A stretch of 64,000 bases of DNA from Nephrocerus scutellatus (Eukaryota > Arthropoda > Insecta > Diptera > Pipunculidae), in contig OX352762.1 of NCBI GenBank assembly GCA_947095585.1, positions 92,974,249 to 93,038,248 on the forward strand. Direction: 5' to 3'. Position numbers and translations under genes: made by a program. Positions 47,620 to 58,275 of this stretch are shown piece after piece. Below the pieces are notes generated by a model. It searched no databases. It saw nothing but the letters and a program-made list of their open reading frames with translations, and was not told the DNA's origin. Every line of letters starts with the position of its first letter. Position 1 is the stretch's first letter.

Positions 47620-48300
47620 ATTATACCACTTGTAGACAAAGACTTTCATTCTGACACCAAAGTTCAAAATTCCACTAACCCTATTTCATTCTTTGCCAAT
47701 TAGAAACCCGACCATGATGTCTTGCATGACAGCTGTAATATATTTCATATTCTGAGGCAGCAATTTATCTCAAAACACAGCACAATTTTATTTAATAGAT
47801 ACAATTACAATTACAGTAACTCATATTCTTCCTTGCACACGACCATCACACAATGGACAGCCAATGACAAACTCACGCGTCAAAGAAATCACCGATTCTT
47901 CGTGAAATCTTCAATTTTATTCAACAATCATTCTGGCATGAGAGGAAGTAAGCCACGACGCATTGGAGTCAACCTTCTCACTGTCGCATTACCTAAAATG
48001 TTTCATAGAACTCAAGTTTTATTTGCACCTTTTAAAATTAACCTTGAATGGATTTAGGAATAGGGGATAACAATTTTCAAGTTTTTCCCATATAAACATT
48101 TCACTCTTATTCTTCTTACATAGCAAACCAATTTGTCAGCTTAAAATATTATTTTCTGTATGTTAACTTGTTATTGGGCGCCACTCAAATAAATCACACT
48201 TGGATTATACCTCTAATCGACAAAGACTTTCATTTTGACACCAACGTTCAAAATTCCACTAACCCTATGGCAGCAATTTATCTCGAAACACAGCAATTGA
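47620..48300. repeat. Direct repeat pair of unknown type
   Basis: gacaaagactttcatt[ct]tgacacca...caaaattccactaaccctat occurs at about 47635-47690 and 48219-48268. In the first copy cagcaatttatctc-aaacacagca follows after 67 extra bases; in the second it follows directly, so the second looks like a deleted version. Confidence 0.65.
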
Positions 48301-49089
48301 GTGAAACCAAATTTTAAGTTAAATGCTGCAATCGAAGTAGAGCTATAAAGAGATGAAGAAATAACAAAATGTTCAGAAAGTAAACCGGAGAATTATCAAA
48401 TATGTTCCTATTCTAATTTTTAGCTACAAATTATGGAACATACAACGAAGCTATTATGCAAGACAATTAAGTATCAATCGGTGAACTGATTTATTTCTCG
48501 CTACTCAAGCCTGACCGAGTCCCCATTAATCATCCATAACCAAATGCCCCACATGGTACGACTATTGTAAGGGGTGACACGGCGCAATAGAAGAATCTTT
48601 CTGAACAACATGGCGAAAGTGAGTGCTGCGTGCCAGAGTGAACGAAGGAACCAATGAACGTCTGTTTGGTTTGGTAACCGCCGCTGATGGGGATGCATAC
48701 TCTAGTTTTCCCTCCGACCGTCGGTTCGTTGTGACGACCACACGAACTGCCAAAACAACAAATGAGTATTAATAATAAAAATTAGAGCTATGGTCGGTAG
48801 AAAGGAACTTTTCATCACATGCAGAAAAATATCGCTTTTTTACGAATTTTTTTTTTGTTAAGTACGGATTTTTTTAATTTTTTTTTATAGAATATTTCTC
48901 ATTACATCCTTAAAATATAATAAAACATAATGTTTGTCTTTCTATAAGTTAAACCTTCCTCGATTGAAAATCGATATCCTAACATTCTAAGTTTCTTAGC
49001 TTATACGGCTCAGAGTTATTACATTATTAATTTAACAACAGGGCGTGTCAATAGTCAATGTATAAAATGTTAAAGAATGAATTTGTCAT
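48301..49089. other. CAP intron, unassigned
   Basis: A GC-richer stretch 48500-48755 is open on minus for 63 codons (RVVVTTNRRSEGKLEYA). I do not recognise it. Confidence 0.4.
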
Positions 49090-50080
49090 TGGCGTTTAGC
49101 GTTGAATTTCCTATCAGGGGTAAGAGGAAGAATGGGATAGTAGCGAGGCAATATGATGCCACAATATTCACTATGAAGGACGGAGTCGGTGCAGGTATCT
49201 TCTGAGATTTTTTAAATCTGTCAATGTCTTTCAAGCCGATTCGGCTAGAATCTTTCAGGTGGAGATTCTAGCAATTAGAGAGGCCTGTAGAGCATTAATG
49301 CTCAGAAACACACAAATCGGGAGGGTTGGTATTTGTGTTGATAGCCAATCTGCCATAAGGGCGATTTATGGTACTACAATAAACTCGAAATTAGTACAAC
49401 AGTGCCAAGAAGAATTGGCATCGATCAGTGAATTCCTGGACATCACCATAGTATGGGTGCCGGGGCATAGTAATATAGAGGGTAATGAGAGGGCAGACGA
49501 ATTGCCTAAGAGAAGGTTAGCTGTCCAATGAGCTCCGTCAAGGAACAAATTCTCTCCTTCTTTAATACTAAGTCACAGCTCAGGTGGAGCAATCTGTCAA
49601 ACTGCGCAATATCAAGACAATGTGGCCATCCTACCTACAGCAAAAAGAGAACCACCGAGTTGTTATCCAGAACACGGAAGGATATTGCCAGAGTTGTGGC
49701 TATCAGCACTGGCCACTGGTCAGTGGGCAGCTATGCTGCTAAGTTGAGTATACGCACAACAACTTCTGCAGAAGTTGCATGAGATGAAAATGAGAAATAA
49801 ACTCTTATACACTACCTCTGCAGTTGTCCGGCCCTAGCAGGGTCAAGACACCGCATTTTGGGTAAACCATTTTTTTACAACCTAAAAGAGCTCTCGAATT
49901 ACAGGATCATCGACTTGATCTCACACCTGAACGCTACAGGCTGGACTTAAACTTTGTTCTTATCAATGCTAGAACCCTCGAGTTTTGTGGCATCAAAATG
50001 GCGCACACTAACGCTAATTGAGGAGCTCGGAGGCACAGCGTGGACCACCACTCTACTTACCCTTTGAATTTGTCAAAAAA
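49090..50080 (+). mobile_element. RNase H-bearing LINE, 3' part
   Basis: ILAIREACRALMLR, GICVDSQSAIRAIYGT, IVWVPGHSNIEGNERADELP (RNase H with its Asp residues), then in another frame SRTRKDIARVVAISTGHWSV. Same family as the piece at 5597-6125. Confidence 0.85.
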
Positions 50081-50495
50081 TACGAAAATAAGGAAATCGT
50101 ATATATTCGTACCTAATGTAGGGTGTAAGCAATAATTTTCGATCATAATAACCACTAAGCCGTATTGCACTGCACCAACAACAATAAAATAATTAATACC
50201 ACTACTCATACTGCTTCAAAAACACATTCAAGTCCATAAAAATTCCTAAAAATAGGTGAACCAAAAAGTACGAAATTGCTATTGACTGTGCGATGATGGA
50301 AAAGCGTGACGCTTCGTGATTGATTCGTCGCTGTTCCCAAGGTCGAGCGCTGAGTAGCATTTGACTCATCATGTGGCTGCTGTATGATTTAAGAAAGGAA
50401 ATAAAGAACAAGAAGAATATGGCGAAGAAAATGTCTCAAGATGATGATGAGAGGCGAATGCATCAGGTGACATTTAGCTGAAGATGTAGCTTTAC
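50081..50495. other. CAP intron, nothing recognised
   Basis: No supported feature. Confidence 0.5.
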
Positions 50496-50561
50496 CTGTT
50501 CCCGTTGGAGCCTTAGCTTTGAATTTTGGTGCAATCATAACTGGCGACTGGCAAGTTGATT
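50496..50561 (-). CDS. CAP: CAP small internal exon
   Basis: 66 bases from TTTTACAG|AA to ACAG|GTAAAG, phase 1 on both sides. It codes STCQSPVMIAPKFKAKAPTG and two more residues, a Pro/Lys-rich linker. It fits in frame behind the first exon at 51026-51074 and ahead of the large exon at 29681. Because its length is a multiple of three it may also be a cassette exon in longer isoforms that start further upstream. Confidence 0.75.
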
Positions 50562-51025
50562 CTGTAAAAGTAGGGAAAAGGACGTGAAGATTGTGATGTG
50601 AATGAATATCCAAATGTGTCAAATGACGCACAGCGCTTTTGCTAATTTAAAAAGAAAACACTAGCACACACACACACGCATAAATTCATAAATTTTCTTT
50701 TCCACACACATCACTCGCGCCGCTCCGCGTTGAATAGAAACCGCGCCAAAAATAAACTCGCCGTCGAGATTTATTTATTATTGATTGTTTGTTGTTGTCG
50801 ATGGAAACCGAAAATTTTAGTTTTTCTATTTCATTCGCGTTAAAATTAAATATAAAAAAATTAAGAAACGCAGCACACATACACCACACCATTAAGTAAA
50901 ATTTCAAACCCGCGTTTAAAAACCACACTCGATCGTCCGAAAAAAATACACAATTAATTTGGAGGAAACGAACACTCCTCCTGTAATTAGTCTCAATAGA
51001 AACAAATCTAAAAAGGAAAACTAAC
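50562..51025. other. CAP intron between 51026 and 50561
   Basis: Short, AT-rich, transposon-free intron; consistent with a real first-exon/second-exon pair. Confidence 0.6.
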
Positions 51026-51074
51026 CCTGTCCCATTTTCCGTGGTCGTCTGTCGCTGTCGTCGTCAGTGGCCAT
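51026..51074 (-). CDS. CAP: CAP alternative first coding exon
   Basis: ATG at 51074 in a favourable context (CGGATGGCC) starts MATDDDSDRRPRKMGQ and ends one base into the next codon at a donor G|GTTAGT. This joins in frame to the exon at 50561 to give a Glu codon. The 5' untranslated part extends to higher coordinates. An upstream ATG in another frame (ATGAAAATTTTC, about 51100) also stays open to the donor, but in that frame the next exon meets a stop, so it is at most an upstream ORF. The acidic then basic start has no signal peptide, fitting a cytoplasmic adaptor. Confidence 0.7.
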
Positions 51075-51261
51075 CCGTTGTCCGACTTAGCGAAAATTTT
51101 CATAATTTTTAAAAACCAAAAATTTTTAAAAAAATCATCTGTGTATTTTCCGCTGCTGCAAGAGAGCAGCTAGTATATCTGCAGCTAGTATACTAGAGAA
51201 TTTTTCTAGTGGGTAGCTGTAGAAGTATTTACTCTCCGTCTCTATCTCTTTCACTCCTCTC

Positions 51262-52017
51262 TCTTTTTCGTATATGAACGGAAAAATATGAATGGTTGGG
51301 GGATCGATCTTAACAATATCATCTAAGGTGGAAGTGGGTAAATGGTCTTTTTTGAGGAAGCGAGGACTCTGCTTTAGAATCTTCAATAATTTTCAGTTTA
51401 TTTCTGAATTTCCCCACAAAAGCAAAAGTTTCACAGGCGGAATCTCATAGCTTATCTTCTACGGGGAATGAGAAGTTTTAGTTCTAACATGCGGCCGAAT
51501 GCGCAGCAGTCGCCAACAGAGTGATTTTGCGTACGCAGATCCCCTTGCTTTCTATCTCTCGTTGTTGTTGTATATCTGTTATAGTTTATATGTATTAGAT
51601 AATAATTCGATGCAGCCAACTTTGTAATAGAACAGTTCTTTCTTTTTCGTATAAGAACGGATAAATACGAATGGTTCGGGGATCCTAACAATATCATCTA
51701 AGGTGGAAGTGAGTAAATGGTATTTTTTGAGGAAGCGAGGACTCTGCTTTAGCATCTTCTTTAGAATCTTCAGTTTATTTCTAAATTTCCCCACAAAAGC
51801 AAAAGCTTCACAGTCGGAATCTCATAGCTGATCTTCTACGGGGAATGAGTAGTTTTAGTTCTAACATGCGGCCGAATGCGCAGCAGTCGCCAACAATGTG
51901 ATTTCTTTGATTTTGCGTACGCAGATCCCCTTGCTTTCTATCTCTCGTTGTTGTTGTATATCTGTTATCGTTTATACATACTAATTCGATGCAGTCAACT
52001 TTGTAATAGAACAGTTG
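51262..52017. repeat. Tandem duplication upstream of the CAP first exon
   Basis: Two copies of about 379 bases stand head to tail, 51262-51640 and 51641-52017. Both begin tctttttcgta and end gatgcag[ct]caactttgtaatagaacagtt, with small differences such as an ATCG indel and an extra GATTTCTTT in the second. They lie about 190 bases upstream of the ATG at 51074 on the minus strand, so they probably sit in or near its promoter. Confidence 0.8.
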
Positions 52018-52629
52018 TGGATGTTGGGCTAGTTGATTTTTTGTGTATCAGCCAATGTAAATGGATTTTATTTTTGTGCCTTAGTGGGTCGAAGAAAAGC
52101 AGAAGCTGCAAAAGCTTCAGCGGAAAATGCTATCGTTTGTGATCGAGTGGATCAAGTAGATAAAGGTACACATACACACACTGCTTCTTATCTGCTGTTC
52201 GTTATTTTGCAGTTGACGCAGTTGAATGCTGCTGATCTTTTTAGGAAATAAAGTCTACATTTAGGCTGATGTTTTTTTTGTGGCGATAAAATCAATTAAA
52301 TCATGTCGTCTGTTTGTGCTTCTCTTTAAAAAAATGAAATGCTTGCCTAAGCTTCGCGATAACTTCTTTGACGGAAGAGATGAAGAGGAAAAAATCAAAT
52401 TAAAAATAATTACTAAACGGGAAAATGGTTATTCATATGGAATTCTTTTAAACACACACACACGAAAAGACATCACATCAATCATCGCAATCACGGTCAT
52501 TACAAGTCACTACTTCTACATGCCGCACCCATCCACTCCTTGGCGAGAGTTCTTTTCTTCCTTAACTTCTTTTGACATCCACTTCTGTCAATTTCGGTGA
52601 AAAGAAGAAGCTGTATTTTGTGTGTTTGT
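52018..52629. other. Upstream of alternative first exon, unassigned
   Basis: Includes an alanine-rich plus-strand frame (AEAAKASAENA, 52097-52165) with a possible 47-base intron, but splicing it leads to an early stop. (AC)n run at 52452-52461. Confidence 0.4.
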
Positions 52630-53106
52630 TTTTTGTAGTTATGTGTGATTTCAGAGTGGATCTCAGCAACATACGTGAGCTGAGAAAGAATTCTTACGCT
52701 GTGTTTAACTATGTACATGTCCACAGGCCAGCAATTCTGGCACTGAGTGAAACTCAGGTATTTGATAATTCTGATGCATCGGAATAATGCCTGGGGATAA
52801 CTTGGTGCCATTATTTTTCTCAGCTCAGCTCAGTTTCAGCTTCTGCCTTAATTTAGCCAAAGTTCCAATCCGGAATTCAATTGCATTTGGTTCAAAGTAA
52901 AGAATAAGTCTGTTAAACCAAAGGAAGATGGATGTTATGACTCGAGCTGTAAGGAGGCTTCTAGGATTCGGTTTTACAAAGCAAACTCTGCTGAGGAAAA
53001 CCGAACAAATTTTAAAAGAGCCGGAAATGATTGCTATGCCCTTCTTCGGCGAGTCAAATTCGCCTACGACCAAAAATTGAGGCAAAAAATACTACAATGT
53101 CCCAAA
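52630..53106 (+). mobile_element. CR1/Jockey-like LINE, endonuclease start and linker
   Basis: NIRELRKNSYAVFNYVHVHR then PAILALSETQVFDNSDASE is the start of the endonuclease; later ALLRRVKFAYDQKLRQKILQ is the linker. The middle of the endonuclease is deleted. Confidence 0.75.
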
Positions 53107-53420
53107 GAGATCTTTGATAAAAATGAGAAGGAGTGTCGGGGACAAAACAGAGCCCTGGGGAACACCAACATTTATGTAATGTACTTTAGACTTTAAACCG
53201 TCCAAGACAACTTGATTTGAGCGGTCCAAAAGATAGCCTCTAATCTAATGAAGCAGTTTTTCATCGACTTCATAAGCACGCATTTTGGTCAAAAGAGTGC
53301 AACAGCTTTGCTTTCACCAAAATGATGCAAAGACCGATTCCACTGTTCGGTGAGATATACCATCAAATCACCAGTAGATCGTTGCCCACGAAATCTGTAC
53401 TGCCGGTGCCGGTAAAAAAG
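53107..53420 (-). mobile_element. CR1/Jockey-like LINE, RT piece, inverted
   Basis: Minus strand: QRSTGDLMVYLTEQWNRSLH, FGESKAVAL, then VVLDGLKSKVHYINVGVPQG and SVLSPTL. It meets the plus-strand part tail to tail at 53106/53107. Confidence 0.75.
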
Positions 53421-53714
53421 CTAAAGTGAAGGTATTACATACGTATGGCCCGAAGTCTATTTGTGTATATGCATTGAAAAGCAATCTTCTCCTTTATGCA
53501 AATATGTACAGACAAAATTCTAGGACTACCGTATACCGCCGGTGACCTTTACTTATTGTTGCTTTAAGTTCTTGGTTTTAAAATGCTTAGGGAATTTTTT
53601 AATTAAAATGAATAATGCATTAACAATGGGTCTTGTTGTGTCTCTCCTTCCTATATTTTTTGGTATAATGTAATGAAGTTTTAACAGAAATAAGCAAGAC
53701 CAAAGACGCAGTGG

Positions 53715-53995
53715 TCATCGTGCATCTAGTGGTTAGTACGTGGGACTTCTGAAGGGGAAGTTCGAGATTCGAATCACAAAAACACCGAAAGGTATTTTTC
53801 ACGGTTCACTTGAATGTCTGACAAACGTCCGAGAGTAATAACTTGCCACGGAAAGCTTTTCAATTCTCTTTTCGAATACGGTATTAAATTGTAGGTTCCT
53901 TCTATTTGTGTTCAAAAATAAAACACGCACAACAGGTATGGTAGCGAGAAGCCAGGTGTTGGGCCGCAAAGGTCTATCGTGCCAAACATTATTAT
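53715..53995 (+). mobile_element. tRNA-derived SINE, full length
   Basis: A box tctagtggttagtacgtgg, B box gagattcgaatcac, body, and an ATT-rich end. More diverged than the copy at 39837. Confidence 0.8.
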
Positions 53996-54983
53996 TGAAG
54001 CCATTATTATTTAAGTAAGTCCGCATCGTGCTATGTGGATGCCGGATGGCTCTGATGCCTAACCAACCCATCAAATGTTTCATTTCATTTCATACTTTCA
54101 GTCCAAAGAAAAAAATAAATAAATAATTAAGCCACCATAAATAACATAGGGTACGAAAATAAGATAAATGACAAAAAACCAATTCCACATGTTTACTTAC
54201 GTTTACCTACCCATAAATACACAATTTGGCCAAAAACGACAAAGCAGCATCAAAAGTCCTTACATTCTTTGTAAAACAGAAAAACCAAAGTAGAGATTGT
54301 TAATAACAAATTTTGCTATTTGTTTTTATCCACTGCACTATTAGTTAACATAAATTCACTAAATTGTGAAGATGTTACGTCACTTGCGTTTTGAGTTTTG
54401 TGTCAATATCAGAGTAACAGAAATATTTTTTATGCATATATTTTTTAAACATTCTCTTGTACAAAAATAAGCCTGTAAAATAGTAAAATAAGTACTCGGT
54501 GGCAAGGAGAGCCTACTAGCAAAGATAATTCATATCTATTTAATTAATTATTATATTAATTATACTTATTATCAGTGCTACTAGGTAGTGCTATAAAAAA
54601 TTGATTTATCAAGTTCATCGCTTACGAGTAGTATTTTATACTTTTTGGCGCAAAAATAAATGATAAACAGAAACAAACAAAAAAATGAGAAAACTTTAAA
54701 CTTAAAAATAAAACCAAAGAACACCAACAAAAGTAAAATATATAGTACTTAAAAATAAACACTGAAGCGGTCGTAAAAAGGTAAATAGGGCAAACGCACG
54801 GGGAAACAAAGCAACACAAATAAAAAATAACATCTGAAAGAATCAACATAGTGATGGATCATAGATGACAGCACGAACGGCACAAACGAAACAGACAAGT
54901 GGCCGCGCAAGCAAAAGCTTAGGAAATGGAAGACAAACAACTACATACACAAAAACACAGGCAAATACACAACACAGTCATAC
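53996..54983. other. CAP intron, nothing recognised
   Basis: Very AT-rich; open frames here are low-complexity (Phe/Cys rich) and not exons. Confidence 0.5.
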
Positions 54984-55382
54984 CATTTGCATAGAGAAAG
55001 CCCTTCGCTAAATTGAGCTCATTGTCAATCTCCTTTAGGAGGTCGCTTTCGGACCAACTGCGGCGATTCGGTGTTAGTAAGAAGCGTGTCTGTTTCCGGC
55101 GCTTGGGAACAACGTAGCCACCAGCTGAACTTGCAGTTGCAGTAGATGTGCCATGCTGCTGCTGATGTTGTTGATGCTGATGATGATAATGATGATGATT
55201 GTGCTGGTGATGATATCGCCCATCATTACCAAATGTCGCGGCTTCAGCAGCAGCAGCAGTTAAGCCGGAGTCATAAGTCCCTGCCACCTCTACTTGACCG
55301 GCTTTCTTGTTGCGCAATATTGTGTCTGACGGCAATTTCAACGACGAACGTTTGTGCTGCTGCTGCGGCCTAAAGTCCACTC
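54984..55382 (-). CDS. CAP: CAP internal exon, His/Gln-rich linker
   Basis: A 399-base exon (133 codons) from CTAG|GA to AATG|GTATGA, phase 1 at both ends, so it can be included or skipped without a frame change. It codes a low-complexity region: basic start (QQQHKRSSLKL), Ala run (TAAAAEAATF), a long His/Gln tract, then a more protein-like tail with RSWSESDLLKEIDNELNLAKGF, predicted helical. Such linkers are usual between the SoHo and other modules of SORBS proteins. The open frame continues into the intron only by chance. Assignment to CAP is inferred from strand and phase. Confidence 0.75.
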
Positions 55383-55843
55383 CTAGATGTGTGCGACCAA
55401 TGAAAAAATTTATTGTAATTAAGCGAAATGTTTAGTGCCGGGGGCATAAATACGATTACACAAACAACACGATATTTACATATAGTTAGAAGAGAACATA
55501 GAACTGCATTGACACAGGCAGCCGGTGTGAGAAGGTACTGTAAAATGCGGATACATTAGCATAGTGGGTAGTGTTAGGAAAAACAGGAGTTTTATGTTAA
55601 TTGTTGGGAATATTGTAGTTTTTCAAAGGATTGCTGTAAGTTTTTCTATTATTGTCAGTAATTATGTGACTAAATGTAATATGTTCCATGTTTAGTGAAA
55701 ACCCATAGCCGACGGAAAAAGTAAACAATTTCTTTACAAATTCATCTCCGCAGCGCTGGGGTTTAATATTGCAAAGGAGCAAAATTCCTATCCTTCTAAC
55801 CAAATAAGTTTACAAATTTTTAATATTCAACCTAGCTACATAC
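55383..55843. other. CAP intron between 55844 and 55382
   Basis: No feature seen. Confidence 0.5.
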
Positions 55844-55916
55844 CTCCACAACAGACGACTATCGACGACTGTGAATCAACATTTTGTTTTGCAGATTTTG
55901 AAGTCGTGTGTTGTGA
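55844..55916 (-). CDS. CAP: CAP (SORBS-family adaptor), candidate internal exon
   Basis: Open 73-base exon between an acceptor ending ATCAG and a strong donor (GAG|GTATGT). It codes 24 residues rich in Ser, Thr and Gln (KQNVDSQSSIVVCCG at its end) and stops one base into the next codon. That phase (1) matches the start of the exon at 55382, giving a glycine at the junction. It begins in phase 0, so a further upstream exon is needed and is not visible in the window. I place it in CAP from phase, strand and spacing only; the sequence itself has no diagnostic domain. Confidence 0.5.
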
Positions 55917-56189
55917 CTGATGTTATCGTAAAGTTGATGTAACGCGGATAGACGCACGCACGCATGCAACATTGTGATTTGGCCATAACTTCTGTGGTAA
56001 TAAGTTAAAGAGAGTATATCGACTTAAGCCAAAACCGAGTTTATTAGCTAATTATGTCGCAATTTTTAAAAACTTTTTCTTGGTCTGGGTTTTGCATTCT
56101 ACGTAAGAAAACAACAAAGCTTTTACAAAACCATAATAGCTTAAGTAGCTTTGACAAATTCAACATTTTGAACAGGCAGCTAAATTATT

Positions 56190-58175
56190 TATTCTTTAGT
56201 TGACTTTCATGTGGACGGGGAATGGTATCTTACAAAAATCAGAATATTATATATATATATTACAGCTGTCATGCAAGACATCATGTGCGCGGGGTGGGGT
56301 TTCTAGTCAGCAAAAGAATAAAACCCAACGTTATCTGCTTTAAAGCAATAAATGAACGGCTATGCACCCTTCGCGTGTGGGGCAGATATAAAAACATGAG
56401 CCTCACAGTCGAACGGGAACTCAGTGTGATGTACAAATCAATCTGGGGGATATGAATGCTAAAATAGGTAGAGAGCCAGTATTCAAGCAGTACATTGGCG
56501 CCCATAGCTTACACGACAACACTAATGACAATGGTACAGTACAGAGAGCAAGGACCGCACCAACCGCGGAAGTTCTACAAAGAGTCAGCAGTATGAAGCA
56601 ATATACACCGCGTTGCACATACTAAGACAAAGAGGGTAATCTGATCGCCGATCTCAAAGGCATCTTAGAGCGATGGTAAAAGCACTTTTAAAAATTGCTA
56701 AATGGCCAGGTTACTAAGGAATTGGAGGCTCAAGCAATGACCGATGATAATACTATGCTGCCGCCACCAAGTATAGACGAAGTTAGCAGAGCGATATATC
56801 GGATCAAAAATAATAAGGCCTCGGGTAAAAATAGATAGATTAAAATAGAAGACCCACGATACTCCAAGAAATTCATGAGATATTAGTGCAAGTATGGGAG
56901 GAAGAAGCGATGCCAGAAGACTGGCGAAGAGGCATCCTGTGCCCGAAACATAAGACAGGAGATATCACATCCTGCAGCAATTATCGTTGTATAACGTTGT
57001 TGAGTACCGCGTATAAGATTTTCTCCTCTATCCTTCAAGACAGGATAGGCCCATACGCTAAAGTCATCATTGGTCTATACCAGTGTGGCTTCATCCCAGG
57101 CAGATCAACGACTGATCAGATATATACCTTAGGCAGGTGAAAAAATGTCTAGAGTCTTAAAACTCACTATACCATATTTTTATAGAATTTGAAGCCTCCT
57201 ATGATAGCATAGCCAGAGTAGAAGTTTTTTGAGCCACGAGAGAATTCGGCATCCCAAATAAACTGACAGGACTGTAGGTTGACCATAACTAATGTTATAA
57301 GCCAAGTTAAAATATCCGGATCACAATCGAGCCCATTCAACATCTATAACGGGCTCAAAAAAGGGGATGGACTGGCCTTCGTCCTCTTCAAACTGGCGTT
57401 GAAGAAAGTGGTCCGAGACTACTCTGACGTAACGGCAAGAGGCACAATCCTCTATTAAAATACTGACTTACGCAGAAGACATCGACATCATTGGTATAAA
57501 CCAACGGTCTGTACAGGAAGCTTTTATCCAGATAGAGCGGGCTGCACGTAATCGCACATAAATGAGAACAAAACAAAGTAGATGGTGGCCACGTGTGCGA
57601 CTAGAAGATCCAACATTGGTCCCGCAGTTAATATAGTGGAGCGCGAATTTGAAGTAGTGCAATCCTTTAACTGTCTCGGGTCAACTGTAGCAGCTGATAA
57701 CAGCATGGAACCAGAAATACGCGCACGGTTGCTCAAAGCCAACAAAGCCTACTTTAGTCTGTCAAGACTCTTCAAATCTAGGAATTTAACCATAACATCC
57801 AAGCTACTGGTGCATAAGACAACGGTCATAGCATTCTGACCTCTTAGCCGAGTTCTAGAGAAAAGTCTTACAGAGAAATACTGGACGATTCCGGAGACTC
57901 CATAATGACGAGATCTACGAGCGTTATCACGATGTCGATATCGTGAAGCGAATTAAGCTCGGTAGGCTCCGGTGGGCAGGACACCTACCTCGCATGTGCG
58001 AAGAGGATCCTGCTTTGCGGAAGGATTTATGGCCAGGGCGCCCAGAGTGTAGAAATGCCAAACTGAATGACATCGGCTTGAAATCGGGACTGGAAGAGAT
58101 ATTTTTTGCGGGAGGCCAGGAATGGAAACCGGTTTTAGAGCCAAATATGATGATGATAATGATTATAACATAGCT
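56190..58175 (+). mobile_element. RTE-like LINE (family A), most complete copy
   Basis: Order: endonuclease part (GVGFLVSKRIKPNVICFKAI, then MNAKIG in another frame), EGNLIADLKGIL, RT MPEDWRRGILCPKHKTGDIT, YRCITLLSTAYKIFSSIL, YQCGFIPGRSTTDQIYTL, palm motif mutated from Y-A-D-D to Y-A-E-D (57469-57480), EIRARLLKANKAYFSLSRLF, KRIKLGRLRWAGHLPRMCEE. 3' end is an ATG/ATA microsatellite as in RTE elements. Deletions and frameshifts make it inactive. Confidence 0.85.
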
Positions 58176-58187
58176 AGGTTATGTTAC

Positions 58188-58275
58188 CTAGTCTCCGACA
58201 AGGGGATAAACTAGCCTGTGTCCTCTTCAACTAGGTGTTAGACAAAGTGATTCAAGACTCTGGTGCATTATACGA
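58188..58275 (+). mobile_element. RTE-like LINE fragment (family A)
   Basis: LRQGDKLACVLFN, stop, VLDKVIQDSGALY, the region just before the catalytic motif, joined behind the previous copy. Confidence 0.65.

Noticed and set aside
52033..52251. Alanine-rich plus-strand ORF with possible 47-base intron
   Set aside because: Removing the intron leads to a stop after seven codons, and no motif supports it.
54622..54940. Phe/Cys-rich minus-strand ORFs
   Set aside because: Composition follows the local A-rich plus strand; no splice sites or motifs.
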